A stretch of 44,299 nt of DNA from an uncultured Oscillospiraceae bacterium (GCA_934589225.1 CAKTNS010000022.1:1-44299); one strand, 5' to 3'. Positions 16,285 to 25,818 are shown, counted from the stretch's first letter. The notes: generated by a model not told the origin, from the letters alone. Translations and numbers: made by a program.

Positions 16285-16400
16285 AGGCAGAAAATGCATA
16301 TTAAAGGTAAAACACACAAAGAACTATCCGAATACTTTTGGACGTTCAACAGGTGCACCCAGACCTTTCATCCCAGAGGACCTACGCTCTATGGATGCAC

Positions 16401-16446
16401 AAGAAATCCGAATCTGTTCCCCACAGGAGCAAATTCGGATTTCTTT
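16401..16446. terminator. bidirectional hairpin, similar to tRNA-Tyr terminator
   Basis: A perfect 13-bp inverted repeat (AAGAAATCCGAAT at 16401-16413 and its complement at 16433-16445). It separates the DpnI-fusion gene from the convergent M24 gene. Its layout and flanks resemble the tRNA-Tyr terminator at 12895-12950: AAGAAATCCGAA, TTCCC, GGAG, TTCGG, TTTGTTT and ATCAGA in the same order. It may be a duplicated attachment flank. Confidence 0.7.
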
Positions 16447-16521
16447 GTTTTGAATCAGATGTATCTGGTTTTGTTTTTATATCACCGTCATATTTTACAG
16501 GTAATCTGCCGGTTGGCAATA

Positions 16522-17703
16522 CTACATATACAGCGACGGGCTGGCATGGGAAAACAGTTCGATGCCATCTTCTGTAACCACAAAAGTATCTTCGATGTTG
16601 TAGGTATGCCGCCGGGAGCTGTAGAACGGCGTTTCAAAGCACATGACCATTCCAGGCTCAAACACCCGGGTTTCCTCCGGAGAGATAAAGGGCGCTTCCT
16701 CGCCGGAAATATCGCAGCTGATCGCATGTCCGAAATGCCCACGGACATACTCCGGCATGCCGATGGCCTGCTCTACACCCTGGAAGATGTCGCACATCCG
16801 CACCCCGGGACCAATGTGCTGGATGCCCCAGGCATAGCCTTTCCAAAGCTTTGCGTAGAGATCTTCTCTCTCGGGAAGCGTATAGTTGCCGACTGCATAG
16901 GTTCTGCCCAAATCGGATTTATAGCCGTTGGTATAGGGGCCACCGTCCAGCCGAACCAGGTCACCTCGCATCAGTGGCTTTTCCTGCGGGATCCATGCAG
17001 GTGCAATGTTGGAACCAAACGTATGGGACTGACTGATGGCCGTTAGGTCCGGTGCCAGTTCCAGGCAGGCCCGGTGAAAATAGGTGTGAATATCCGCATA
17101 GGTCATTCCGGGCACCGTAGCCTTCATGGTTTTGTACATCGCCTGCTCCGCCATTTGGGCATTGTGTCGAAGGACCCGGATCTCCCAGGGGGTCTTGATC
17201 ACCCTGGCCTCGGAGAGGATTTTGCTGCAATCCTTCACGTGTTCCGCACCGAAGGTCTCCCGCAGGAAGCAGCCGGCATCATAGGTGATCCATTTGCTCT
17301 GCACGCCAATATTGACATTTCCGTTCCCTCTTGGAATAAATTCCGCAGCCATTCGGAAGGTCCGATTCAGGTCCGGCTGAACCTCTTTTTTCATTCCCGC
17401 AAAGGCATAGTCCTCAATGTAGATCCATACAGGGTATGCCTCAATGTGAATAGACGGGTCACAGACATCCTGTGCGGCCATTTTCTCAAACTCGCTGCAA
17501 ACGAGTGTCACCTGACCATCCGCTGTAACAACACTTGCCGCGTTCCCGGTTTTGCCGGAACGGTAAAGGCTTCGGACCGCAAACCCGGTACTATAAAAAA
17601 CACCGTCCGCAGAGGTCAGGATCAGCGCATCCAAATTGTGTTTGCGCATCTGCTCTGTAATTTTGCCAATCATCAGCTTTTGTTCTCTGCCTTGTATCAT
17701 CAT
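16522..17703 (-). CDS. M24-family metallopeptidase (Xaa-Pro peptidase/creatinase type)
   Basis: A 393-residue pita-bread enzyme with an N-terminal creatinase-like domain (DALILTSADGVFYSTGF) and a C-terminal catalytic domain from about residue 170. All five expected metal ligands are visible: Asp in VRLDGG, Asp in KSDLGRTY, His in RGHFGHAI, Glu in CFETPFY and Glu in NIEDTFVV. Such proteins hydrolyse Xaa-Pro bonds, or C-N bonds in creatine-like compounds. It is the last gene of the TRAP operon, which suggests it acts on the imported compound, perhaps an amide or N-substituted amino acid. Start 17703 or 17700: GGAGG precedes the ATG pair by 5 or 8 bases. Confidence 0.85.
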   Translation of the reverse strand: MMIQGREQKLMIGKITEQMRKHNLDALILTSADGVFYSTGFAVRSLYRSGKTGNAASVVTADGQVTLVCSEFEKMAAQDVCDPSIHIEAYPVWIYIEDYAFAGMKKEVQPDLNRTFRMAAEFIPRGNGNVNIGVQSKWITYDAGCFLRETFGAEHVKDCSKILSEARVIKTPWEIRVLRHNAQMAEQAMYKTMKATVPGMTYADIHTYFHRACLELAPDLTAISQSHTFGSNIAPAWIPQEKPLMRGDLVRLDGGPYTNGYKSDLGRTYAVGNYTLPEREDLYAKLWKGYAWGIQHIGPGVRMCDIFQGVEQAIGMPEYVRGHFGHAISCDISGEEAPFISPEETRVFEPGMVMCFETPFYSSRRHTYNIEDTFVVTEDGIELFSHASPSLYM

Positions 17704-17768
17704 GCAGGCCTCCATTTGTTAATTTTAGAATTTTTATCCATCCGATTTGCATCCAATAGACAGAACAT

Positions 17769-17809
17769 GGGCGGGAAACCGTTTTTCCTGCGTAACAAAT
17801 TTCCCGCCC
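17769..17809 (-). other. intercistronic hairpin after the TRAP binding-protein gene
   Basis: A perfect 10-bp stem GGGCGGGAAA/TTTCCCGCCC with a 21-nt loop between the solute-binding-protein gene and the M24 gene. There is no T run in the direction of transcription, so it is more likely an mRNA-stabilising or partial-attenuation element than a full terminator. Confidence 0.6.
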
Positions 17810-17834
17810 TTTTCACACAGACTCTGCTCCGGGC

Positions 17835-18857
17835 TTATTTGGCAAGTCCGATCTCTTTGTAGTACCGCTCTGCGCCGGGGTGGAAGGGCAGCAGTTGGTT
17901 CTCCATGACCTTCTGTCCCACCTCGCCCGCCTGGGGATGGGCGGCCTGCAGGGTATCGTTGTTCTCGTCGATGGTTTTCACCAAATCATAAATCATCTGT
18001 TCATCCGCATCTGCTGTGCAGACATAAACATTGTGTACGCCCACGGTGTTTGCATCAAAGTCCGAATTGTACTTATCCATGGTGATGGTATACTTCTGGA
18101 AACAGGGATTCAATTCTGTCATTCTCTCAATGATCTCATCACTCATTGTCAGAATGTTCAACCCTACCGACAGTGCTGTATCCTGAATGCTGGTATTGGG
18201 CGTAGAGGCCACGTGTACGCCGTAGTCCAGCGTTCCGTCCTGAATGGCAATCAGCAGATCCTTGATGCCCATGACCTCAACTTTGGCAAAGTCACTCTCC
18301 TCCAGACCGTATGCCTGCAGCAGATACTTCCAGTAGTAGTTTGCCATGGTGCCCGAGGCAACGCCTACACGCTTGCCCTTCAGGTCCGGCAATTCCCTGG
18401 CTCCGGTGCTCTTGGGGCTGAACTGGGTAATGCTGGTAAGATAGCTGTTGGTGACATAGTACAGCGCATCCTTCGCCTGGGCGTTTCCCTCCCATTTCCG
18501 CTCCATCTGGTTGCAGGCCAGCGCATCATCCAGCATACAGGAGGCCAACTGTGCATCGCCGGACAGCAGCATATTGATGTTTTCCGCACCGCCGGTGGTG
18601 ATTTCCGGAACAATGGTATATTCCGGATACGCTTTCGACAAGAGCGAGCCCACCGTGCTGACAGTGATGAACCCAACACCCGTGGAGGTACCGGTTGCCA
18701 CGTGGATGTCCTGCGGAGTGCGCACAACCGAATCACCGGTCTGCGCAGCGTCCTGCGCCGTTCCGGCGGTAGGCCCGTCGGCTTGTCCACTGCTGGAACA
18801 CGCTGCGCAGGATAGCAGCATCAGAGCAATAAGCAAGAGCGCCAGTAACTTTTTCAT
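17835..18857 (-). CDS. TAXI-family TRAP transporter substrate-binding lipoprotein
   Basis: A 340-residue extracytoplasmic binding protein. It has a lipoprotein signal peptide (KKLLALLLIALMLLSCAAC) followed by a Ser/Gly/Ala-rich linker. The mature part begins around VATGTSTGVGFITVSTVGSL, typical of TAXI proteins, and has GGAENINMLLSGDAQLAS and LKGKRVGVASGTMANYYW. TAXI proteins deliver carboxylates or amino acids such as glutamate to a fused TRAP permease, driven by an ion gradient. The permease gene lies 22 bases upstream. AAGGAGG precedes ATG 18857. Confidence 0.92.
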   Translation of the reverse strand: MKKLLALLLIALMLLSCAACSSSGQADGPTAGTAQDAAQTGDSVVRTPQDIHVATGTSTGVGFITVSTVGSLLSKAYPEYTIVPEITTGGAENINMLLSGDAQLASCMLDDALACNQMERKWEGNAQAKDALYYVTNSYLTSITQFSPKSTGARELPDLKGKRVGVASGTMANYYWKYLLQAYGLEESDFAKVEVMGIKDLLIAIQDGTLDYGVHVASTPNTSIQDTALSVGLNILTMSDEIIERMTELNPCFQKYTITMDKYNSDFDANTVGVHNVYVCTADADEQMIYDLVKTIDENNDTLQAAHPQAGEVGQKVMENQLLPFHPGAERYYKEIGLAK

Positions 18858-18879
18858 ATAAATTTCCTCCTTTATATTT

Positions 18880-20754
18880 CTATCGGTTTTCCGATAGGAT
18901 TTCTGCCTGCACCGCTGTGCTTCTGCGGCGGAGATTAAAATAGATGTGTGCGCAAGCCATCAGGGCCAGACCGATGATGTCCGTCAGAACCGCACTGTCG
19001 ATCAGCAGCACCGCAGCGACAAACAACACCAGTCTCCCAAGCCAATTCACCGGTGCGTTCCAAAGGTGGCCCTGCATGGCACAGGCCAGGCAGTAGATAC
19101 CGATGACCGCCCCTACAAAAGCCCGGAATATTGCCAGCGGTGTACCATCAAACAGCAGCACATTGTTGTACACGAAGAAGAACGGCAGCAGGAAACCTGC
19201 AATGGAGAGCCGAAACGCCTGGAATCCGCAGCGGCTGGGGTTGCAATCCGCCAGTCCGGCTGCCGCATAGGCGGCCATTGCAACCGGAGGCGTCACATTG
19301 GAGATAATACCGTAGTAGAACACAAACAGATGCGCCGCCATGGGTTTTACACCCAACTGAATGATTGCAGGAGCCACCAGCGTTGCCAGCACCAGATAGC
19401 AGGCGGAGCTGGGAAGTCCCATGCCCAAAATGATGGCAGCCAGCATGGTGATCACCAGCAAAAGCTCCAGCTTGCCCCCGGCAATGTCGACCAGAATGGA
19501 AGAAAGACGATAGGAAAGGCCTGTCCCCGTAACCGTTCCGATGATCACGCCTACCACTGCGCATGCAATGGCCACCGTGCAGCAGCCCCGGCCTGCGGAA
19601 TAGAGAAACTGTACCAGCTTTTCACGGTTCAGTCTGGTTTCCTTGCTCACAAAGCTCAGCGCCAGTGTAAACAGGAATGTATAAACGCCGGAACGGGTAA
19701 TGGTAAAGTTCAGCGGCCCGATCATCAAAATCAAAACCAGCATGGGGGTGAATTTCCAGATGCCCCGGATGGTCTTTTTTATGGGCGGAAGCTCTGAGCG
19801 CTTCATTCCCACCAGGCCATGGCTCAGTGCATACAGATCCACTGCGATCAGCAGTGCCACATAGAAAAGAATCGCCGGAATAATGGCCGCCTTCACCACA
19901 TCCCAGTACCGCACACCCAGGATTTCCGCCACTAAAAACGCTGCGGCACCCATGATCGGCGGCATGATCTGTCCGCCGGTAGAGGCTGTTGCCTCCACAG
20001 CTCCGGCAAACTCCGCATCATATCCAATGCGCTTCATCAGAGGAATGGTAAATGTGCCCGTTCCAATTACGTTGGCACAGGCCGAACCGGAAATGGAGCC
20101 AAACAGTGCCGAAGCAACCACCGCCACCTTTGCGGGGCCGCCCCGAAAGATGCCGAACACCGAAGATGCCAACTCCGTGATATAGTCACCCACACCGGTC
20201 ACAGCAAACAGCGCTCCCAGGATAATGAACACACAGATGAATGTAGCAGCCGAGTTCAACGGAGAACCGAAAATACCCTCTGAGGTATAGCAGATCAGAT
20301 GAATGAATCGTGTAAACTTCATGCCGCCGTGGCGGAAAATCATTGGGAAATACTTTCCGAAAAACGCATAGAAGATGAAAAAGCTGACAACGATCGCCAA
20401 CACCGGTCCAACCTTCCGCCATGTTGCAACCAGTAGAATTCCGATGAGCAGCACGCCGAAGACACTCATGGCCAGCGTATGCGTTGTGCTGTCAATAGCC
20501 AGAGCCTTGGAAAGAGATGTGATGTAAACAGTCACAATGCATCCCACGACCATCAGCGCCAAGTCCAGAACACGCAAAATCTTTTTGTCGTGATCGTTGT
20601 TATAAAGGCCAATAAACAAAATTGCGATCACAAATGTCAGATGAATGGATTTCTGCGCAATGCCGGATATTGCACCGAAAAACGCAGTGTACATCTGAAA
20701 CAGTACAAACAAGACGCACAGTACAAGTTCCAGACGTTTGATGATTTTTGACAT
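18880..20754 (-). CDS. TRAP transporter fused permease (DctQM type)
   Basis: A 624-residue membrane protein combining the small (DctQ-like) and large (DctM-like) TRAP subunits, as usual for TAXI systems. The first four segments lie in about residues 1-120. The DctM part carries FGSISGSACANVIGTGTF and the STGGQIMPPIMGAAAF motif near 265, and a second motif MLAAIILGMGLPSSACYLV near 450. Imports a carboxylate-type solute with Na+ or H+. The start is ATG 20754 (MSKIIKRLE) after GGAGGAG. It leads the operon permease-binding protein-M24 and is divergent from a LysR gene. Confidence 0.93.
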   Translation of the reverse strand: MSKIIKRLELVLCVLFVLFQMYTAFFGAISGIAQKSIHLTFVIAILFIGLYNNDHDKKILRVLDLALMVVGCIVTVYITSLSKALAIDSTTHTLAMSVFGVLLIGILLVATWRKVGPVLAIVVSFFIFYAFFGKYFPMIFRHGGMKFTRFIHLICYTSEGIFGSPLNSAATFICVFIILGALFAVTGVGDYITELASSVFGIFRGGPAKVAVVASALFGSISGSACANVIGTGTFTIPLMKRIGYDAEFAGAVEATASTGGQIMPPIMGAAAFLVAEILGVRYWDVVKAAIIPAILFYVALLIAVDLYALSHGLVGMKRSELPPIKKTIRGIWKFTPMLVLILMIGPLNFTITRSGVYTFLFTLALSFVSKETRLNREKLVQFLYSAGRGCCTVAIACAVVGVIIGTVTGTGLSYRLSSILVDIAGGKLELLLVITMLAAIILGMGLPSSACYLVLATLVAPAIIQLGVKPMAAHLFVFYYGIISNVTPPVAMAAYAAAGLADCNPSRCGFQAFRLSIAGFLLPFFFVYNNVLLFDGTPLAIFRAFVGAVIGIYCLACAMQGHLWNAPVNWLGRLVLFVAAVLLIDSAVLTDIIGLALMACAHIYFNLRRRSTAVQAEILSENR

Positions 20755-20874
20755 GAATACTCCTCCTTCTTGTTCTGAAGGCACCTGCCAACGCAGTGCC
20801 CTGTCTCCCACGTGCCACGCTTTGCACAAATGAATAAGAAATTATTTTTTTCTCTCATTAATTTGTGCATTTTT

Positions 20875-20903
20875 ATGATACATGATGTCAAAACATAAGT
20901 CAA
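20875..20903 (-). promoter_or_regulatory. promoter of the TRAP operon
   Basis: On the minus strand TTGACT (20898-20903), 17-bp spacer, TATCAT (20875-20880). The AT-rich divergent region between it and the LysR promoter is the likely regulator-binding site. Confidence 0.72.
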
Positions 20904-20975
20904 ACAAGAATAAAAAATGTTATTCATAAGCACTGCTAATGGTTGCATCTGCTTGAATTCCTCTTATCCACAGCC

Positions 20976-21004
20976 TTGCATCTCAGAAATTTTTCTGCTA
21001 CAAT
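20976..21004 (+). promoter_or_regulatory. promoter of LysR gene
   Basis: TTGCAT (20976-20981), 17-bp spacer, TACAAT (20999-21004), about 50 bases before the TTG start. Confidence 0.68.
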
Positions 21005-21055
21005 CACTGTACAAACGGCCCCTGCTGTTTGACCGATCAGGAAGGTGTGACGCTC

Positions 21056-21979
21056 TTGAACATCAAAGATATGGAATTCATCATTGCCGTGATTGACGAA
21101 GGGAACATTACCCGGGCCGCAAAAAAGCTCTTTGTCACCCAGTCTGCGCTGAGCCAGTGCATCCAGCGTGTTGAATCCGAGCTGAATACCACTTTGTTTA
21201 ATCGAACCAAGAACGGCATCGAGCTGACCAACTCCGGTCAGACGTTCTTTGCTTATGCCGATCGGATCTGCAAGAACTACCAGGACCTGGGAACCACACT
21301 GGCGGACATCTCAAATCTGAAAACCGGTTATCTGACAGTGGGTATTCCGGCTCTGATGAATGGCTATATACTGCCCAAGGGATATATGAGCTACCGGGAG
21401 AAATACCCCAATATACGGGTCGACCTTTTTGAATCAGATTCTTCTCATCTGGAAACCATGCTTCTGCGGGGAAAAATCGATGTGGCCATCATGTCGCTGC
21501 CTGTCGATGCCTCTCTTGTTTCCTATCCCATGCTTTCCTCCGAAATGCAGATCTGTGCCCCGGAATGGTTTGAGCCAGGGGATGCACTGATTGACCCGGA
21601 GCACCGTATTCTGGATATTCGCAAGCTGGAAAACCAGCCCTTTATATTTCCGCGCCAACATCAGAAGCTCCACAAGGTCACAGAACGGATCCTGAAAAAG
21701 GCCGGGATCACTGTCCAGAATGTTTTGAACACCCGCAGCTCCACAGGAGCCTTGCTCTATAGCTCCCTGGGCCTTGGATTTACCATTCAGCCCGCCATAT
21801 CCATTCAGTTTTATCTGCCCATGCTGCACGAAAAAGCGAATATCTACCGTATTGCCCCTCAGTATAACGAAAACTGGGATATTGTACTGACCCGCAGTCG
21901 GAACAGTTACTTTTCAAAAGCGGCCCAGTCCTTTATTGAGACCATGCAGGAGTACTATGCCCAGGAAGACATTGGCTGA
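21056..21979 (+). CDS. LysR-type regulator, divergent from TRAP operon
   Basis: A 307-residue transcription factor. The winged helix-turn-helix is at residues 1-60 (MEFIIAVIDEGNITRAAKKL, then FVTQSALSQCIQRVESELN), with a LysR substrate-binding domain from about 90 to the end. TTG 21056 is preferred because AGGAAGG (21039-21045) sits 10 bases upstream and the protein then begins like other LysR proteins. An upstream in-frame TTG (21029) would place the ribosome binding site inside the gene. By position it should control the TRAP-M24 operon in response to the imported compound or a breakdown product. Confidence 0.9.
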   Translation: MNIKDMEFIIAVIDEGNITRAAKKLFVTQSALSQCIQRVESELNTTLFNRTKNGIELTNSGQTFFAYADRICKNYQDLGTTLADISNLKTGYLTVGIPALMNGYILPKGYMSYREKYPNIRVDLFESDSSHLETMLLRGKIDVAIMSLPVDASLVSYPMLSSEMQICAPEWFEPGDALIDPEHRILDIRKLENQPFIFPRQHQKLHKVTERILKKAGITVQNVLNTRSSTGALLYSSLGLGFTIQPAISIQFYLPMLHEKANIYRIAPQYNENWDIVLTRSRNSYFSKAAQSFIETMQEYYAQEDIG

Positions 21980-22014
21980 GGAGGGGCTGTCTTCGCCGCC
22001 CTTTGCGGCGTTTC

Positions 22015-22064
22015 CAAAAAAAATGCCGCCGCCAGCCTCTGTTGCGGCAGGGCTGGCGGCGGTT
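22015..22064 (-). terminator. terminator of the aconitase-family gene
   Basis: A 12-bp GC-rich stem (about 22025-22037 with 22051-22062). On the minus strand it is followed by eight T (plus A 22016-22023). It also ends transcription from the convergent LysR gene. Confidence 0.9.
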
Positions 22065-22089
22065 TAAGAAAAGGAACAGAATGAGCTGT

Positions 22090-24357
22090 TTAGTGGCTGC
22101 GGTAGTAGTTGATCAGGCAGCCGTCGGCGATGGTCTGGCGCTCGGCCTCGGTAAGGAAGCCGGTGGAGACCTGGAGCCTGGTAACGGTGCCATCGGGCTT
22201 TACCGCATAGGCATCGAACAGAGCATCATTGGCTAAAATATGACTGCGGACACCGGGAATGAACACATAGTCCCCCAGTTCCAGAAGCTCCGGTTTTTCT
22301 ACCAGGAAGGGGATCATGCCCCAGTTGATGCAGTTGGAGCGGTAGCGCTTGGTGGCATAGGCCCGGGCAAAGTTGGCCGATGCGCCCATGACCCGCTGGC
22401 ATGAGGCCGCCTGCTCCCGGGCAGAACCATCACCGGGGCTGTTGGCATAGATGGCAGAGCCCAGGTCCGTAGCCTGGGGGTCATTTTTGAGCCCGGCCTT
22501 AGTCAGTGCCTCGTATATGTGCAGGACCTCCTGCGGCAAGGGCTTTCCTGCCTGACGGTCCCGCTCGAACTGCCGGATTTGCTTGCTCTGAGGCACAAAG
22601 TTGGGATCCCGGCGACACAGCGCAAAGGTACTGAGACGTTCCGGGTTGGAGCGGTAGGAGGAGGTCTCCCCGGATGGAATCAATTCATCCGTAGTGGTAA
22701 CAGGGTCCGTGATGTAGGAGCAGATCTTCACCAGAAGATCCGAGGTCAGTTCCGGCATCTCGGGCCAGTCCTTGATGTTGGGGCCGTAGACCAGTGCCGT
22801 CTCCGGTTTCTGATTGCCAAAGCCATTGTATACACGCTTTCCGTAGACGGAAGGGTCGTAATGATACTCCGGGCATGTGTATTCCACGTCCAGGTCACTG
22901 GCCGCAGTCAGTCTGCCGCCGTGGATGGCGGTGGCCGCCACACTGCGGGAATCCATCAGTGCCACCGCCGCCATCTGGCCTTCACCGGGCTTGGAGCCCT
23001 CCCGGTTGGGGAAATTCCGGGTGGTATGCCGGATGGAGAACTCGTTGTTGGCCGGGCAGTCTCCCGCACCAAAGCAGGGCCCGCAGAAGCACTCCCTGAC
23101 GATCGCTCCCGCCGCCAGCAAGTCGGCCATGATGCCGTTGCGCGCCAATTCCAGATTCGTGGGCATGGAGCCAGGGTAAATATTCAGCGTGAAGGGGCCA
23201 TTGCCGATATTTTTTCCTCGCAGAATGCTGGCTGCGGCGCAAATACCGTCATAGGTTCCGCCGCTGCAGCCGGCAATCTCCCCCTGCTGTACCCAGATCC
23301 CGCCGTTGCGGAATTTGCTGTCCAAATCCATTTTGGCACCCTTGATCTGCTTATTGGCCTGTTCCTGCACCTGGTGCAGAATGTCCGCCGCATTCTCCTG
23401 GAGCTCGTGGATGGTATATACATTGCTGGGATGCATGGGCATTGCAATGGAGCACTCTACCGTAGACATATCCACGTACACGCATCCGTCATAATAGGCA
23501 AGCTGTCCCGGCTGTAGATAGCGAAAATCCTGGGGACGGCCATGAACCGTATAGTAGCCCTTGATCTCGTCGTCTGTGACCCAGATGGAGGACCAGCAGG
23601 TGGTCTCCGTGGTCATAACGTCTATGGCGTTCCGAAATTCGGCACGGAGCTTTGACACACCGGGGCCTACAAACTCCATGACCTTATTTTTTACATAACC
23701 GTTTTTGTACACCGCCCCCACAATGGTCAGCGCAATATCCTGCGGTCCTACCCCAGGCCGGGGCTCGCCGTCCAGATAAATGGCCACGGTCTCAGGGCGC
23801 TTGAAATCATAGGTCCGGCACAGCAGCTGCTTTGCCAGTTCGCCGCCGCCTTCGCCTACGCCCATGCAGCCCAGCGCACCGTAGCGGGTGTGGGAATCTG
23901 AGCCCAGAATCATTTTGCCGCAGCCGGCCATGGTCTCCCGGTTGTAGCTGTGCAGGTTTGCCATATTGGCAGGCACATAAATTCCGCCGTACTTCATTGC
24001 GGCAGACAGCGCAAACTTGTGGTCGTCTTCATTAATGGTCCCGCCTACGGCGCACAGAGAATTGTGGCAGTTTGTCAGCACGTAGGGCATGGGGAACTCC
24101 CTCATGCCGGAGGCCCGGGCGGTCTGGATGATCCCCACATAGGTAATGTCATGGCTGGTCATGGAGTCGTATTTCAGGTGCAGATTCTCCATATCGCCGC
24201 CTACATTGTGTGCCTTCAGAATGTTGTAGGCCATGGTTTCCCGGGTATCCCGGGCGGGATCCCACTGTTTTCCGGTTTTGTACAGCAGTTCTTTGGCATC
24301 CTGCACCAGTTCCGTTCCATTTACCAGGTAAACACCGGTATCATATAATTTGATCAT
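22090..24357 (-). CDS. aconitase-family hydratase (YbhJ-like)
   Basis: A 755-residue single-chain aconitase-superfamily protein, expected to hydrate or dehydrate a di- or tricarboxylate using a [4Fe-4S] cluster. Visible features are SHDITYVGIIQTARASG, GSDSHTRYGALGCMGVGEGG (about 165), the first cluster Cys in AGCSGGTYDG (about 395), and CFCGPCFGAGDCPANNE (about 450) with the other two Cys. A swivel domain follows, with RYRSNCINWGMIPFL near 685. This layout resembles E. coli YbhJ, of unknown substrate, more than AcnA or AcnB. The start is at MIKLYDTG (24357), with an AAAGGG box. It lies 63 bases downstream of the MalY-type gene and shares its transcript. Confidence 0.88.
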   Translation of the reverse strand: MIKLYDTGVYLVNGTELVQDAKELLYKTGKQWDPARDTRETMAYNILKAHNVGGDMENLHLKYDSMTSHDITYVGIIQTARASGMREFPMPYVLTNCHNSLCAVGGTINEDDHKFALSAAMKYGGIYVPANMANLHSYNRETMAGCGKMILGSDSHTRYGALGCMGVGEGGGELAKQLLCRTYDFKRPETVAIYLDGEPRPGVGPQDIALTIVGAVYKNGYVKNKVMEFVGPGVSKLRAEFRNAIDVMTTETTCWSSIWVTDDEIKGYYTVHGRPQDFRYLQPGQLAYYDGCVYVDMSTVECSIAMPMHPSNVYTIHELQENAADILHQVQEQANKQIKGAKMDLDSKFRNGGIWVQQGEIAGCSGGTYDGICAAASILRGKNIGNGPFTLNIYPGSMPTNLELARNGIMADLLAAGAIVRECFCGPCFGAGDCPANNEFSIRHTTRNFPNREGSKPGEGQMAAVALMDSRSVAATAIHGGRLTAASDLDVEYTCPEYHYDPSVYGKRVYNGFGNQKPETALVYGPNIKDWPEMPELTSDLLVKICSYITDPVTTTDELIPSGETSSYRSNPERLSTFALCRRDPNFVPQSKQIRQFERDRQAGKPLPQEVLHIYEALTKAGLKNDPQATDLGSAIYANSPGDGSAREQAASCQRVMGASANFARAYATKRYRSNCINWGMIPFLVEKPELLELGDYVFIPGVRSHILANDALFDAYAVKPDGTVTRLQVSTGFLTEAERQTIADGCLINYYRSH

Positions 24358-24420
24358 TTTTATCCCTTTCTTGCAGCTCGGCGGTGGCCGGGAGCATTGC
24401 ATCCGGCCCTTTCGGATAAA

Positions 24421-25602
24421 TCAAAAGCGCCTGCTATACTGCTCGTAAATCCTGTCCAGGCCCAGCTTCAGGGTCGCTCTGGGGCAGCCGATGTTCAGGC
24501 GGATGAAGTTCTTTCCTTCTGGGCCGAAGCCGTCGCCCCGGCTGACAGCGACCTTGCAGTCCTGAATGATGAACCTGGCCAAATCGTCGCCGCTGATTCC
24601 CAACGCCGTGCAGTCCAGCCACATCAGATAGGTGGCTTCCGGCTCTACCAGCTTGATTTTAGGCATTTTTTCTTTCAGATATTCCCGCAGGAAATCCACA
24701 TTCCCTTGCAGATATTCCAGCTGCTGTTCCAGATAGTCGTCACACTGGGTGTAAGCCGCCACCAATGCGGGTATCGCAAAGATGTTCTGCTGGATGCTGC
24801 GGTTCATTTTGAAGCGGTCGTTCAGCATGGCCCGCAGCTTGGGATCCGGCACCACAATGGCAGAGCCCCGCAAACCTGCAATGTTGAAGGTTTTAGAGGG
24901 CGCATAGCAGGTGATCACATTGTTGCGGACCTGTTCGCTGCCCAGCATCCCCATGGGCACGTGCTTGAACCCCTTGAGGATCAGGTCGGAGTGGATCTCA
25001 TCGCAAATCACCACCACGTGGTTTTCATAGCAAATCTCAGCGACTTTCTGCAATTCCTCCGCCGTCCATACCCGGCCCACCGGGTTATGGGGGCTGCACA
25101 TGATCATCAGCTTGGCTCTGGGGCCTTGTGCCCGGCGGCGCAAATCCTCAAAATCAATGGAGTATCTTCCATTCTCGTAAATCAGGCTGCAGTCACTGAT
25201 CTGCCGCTTGTTGTCCGCAATGGCAAAACCGAAAGGATGGTAAACGGGGCGGCAAATAATGACCTGATCCCCTTCCTCTGTCAGTGCCTGCACCATTGTA
25301 TTGAACACCGGCACAATACCGGTGGCAAACACCAGCCACTCCGGCTTCAACTCCCAGCCGTGGCGGCGTTTGATAAAGCTGCAAGTCGCCGCTTGAAAGT
25401 CCGGGGTCACGAAGGGATAGCCGTACACCGGATGCTGTGCCCGGGCGATCACCGCATCCACCACAGGCTGGGGGCAGCGGAAATCTGTATCTGCCACCCA
25501 CATAGGCAATGCATCCGGGTTGCCTACCCGAGGGCCCACATTATCCCACTTGGAGCTGGCTGTATTGTGGCGGTCAATGATCTCATCAAAATCGTAATGC
25601 AT
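24421..25602 (-). CDS. MalY/PatB-type PLP-dependent aminotransferase or C-S lyase
   Basis: A 393-residue fold-type I PLP enzyme. It begins with the MalY/PatB pattern FDEIIDRHNTASSKWD and PMWVADTDF (about 33-42). CSPHNPVGRVWT is near 170, VVICDEIHSDLIL near 200, and the PLP lysine lies in YAPSKTFNIAGLRGS (about 235). Family members are mostly cystathionine beta-lyases, some with aminotransferase activity. Next to an aconitase-type hydratase, a role in handling an amino- or thio-carboxylate is possible, but this is inference. GGAGGAGG precedes the ATG. Confidence 0.9.
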   Translation of the reverse strand: MHYDFDEIIDRHNTASSKWDNVGPRVGNPDALPMWVADTDFRCPQPVVDAVIARAQHPVYGYPFVTPDFQAATCSFIKRRHGWELKPEWLVFATGIVPVFNTMVQALTEEGDQVIICRPVYHPFGFAIADNKRQISDCSLIYENGRYSIDFEDLRRRAQGPRAKLMIMCSPHNPVGRVWTAEELQKVAEICYENHVVVICDEIHSDLILKGFKHVPMGMLGSEQVRNNVITCYAPSKTFNIAGLRGSAIVVPDPKLRAMLNDRFKMNRSIQQNIFAIPALVAAYTQCDDYLEQQLEYLQGNVDFLREYLKEKMPKIKLVEPEATYLMWLDCTALGISGDDLARFIIQDCKVAVSRGDGFGPEGKNFIRLNIGCPRATLKLGLDRIYEQYSRRF

Positions 25603-25635
25603 TAGATAACCTCCTCCTTTGCTTCTTCTGTCTGC

Positions 25636-25665
25636 ATTATAGCCGCAATGGTCTTACACTTCCAA
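25636..25665 (-). promoter_or_regulatory. promoter of malY-type/aconitase operon
   Basis: On the minus strand TTGGAA (25660-25665), 18-bp spacer, perfect TATAAT (25636-25641). It lies in the divergent region shared with the LysR pair. Confidence 0.72.
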
Positions 25666-25719
25666 TACCTTAATCTCACTTCTTCCATAGGTAAAATGCA
25701 CGGGCTTTTGAGAATTCCC

Positions 25720-25748
25720 TTGCATTTTGCGATGGCGAATGGTATCTT
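25720..25748 (+). promoter_or_regulatory. promoter of the LysR pair
   Basis: TTGCAT (25720-25725), 17-bp spacer, TATCTT (25743-25748), about 70 bases before the GTG start. Confidence 0.6.
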
Positions 25749-25818
25749 ATTGAGAAAAGATGCCTGCAAATTCGTAAGGATCCAGGTTTTTATAAATCAA
25801 ATAAGGAGGGCAATTTTT

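Noticed and set aside
13071..16335. 11-bp direct repeat TATCCGAATAC at 13071 and 16325 as att sites
   Set aside because: A match of this length is expected by chance across about 3 kb, and the flanks share nothing more. The terminator-like flanks are a better candidate.
16294..17046. Plus-strand open frame after the DpnI-fusion gene
   Set aside because: It crosses the bidirectional hairpin and then runs antisense to the M24 gene. It has no family features.
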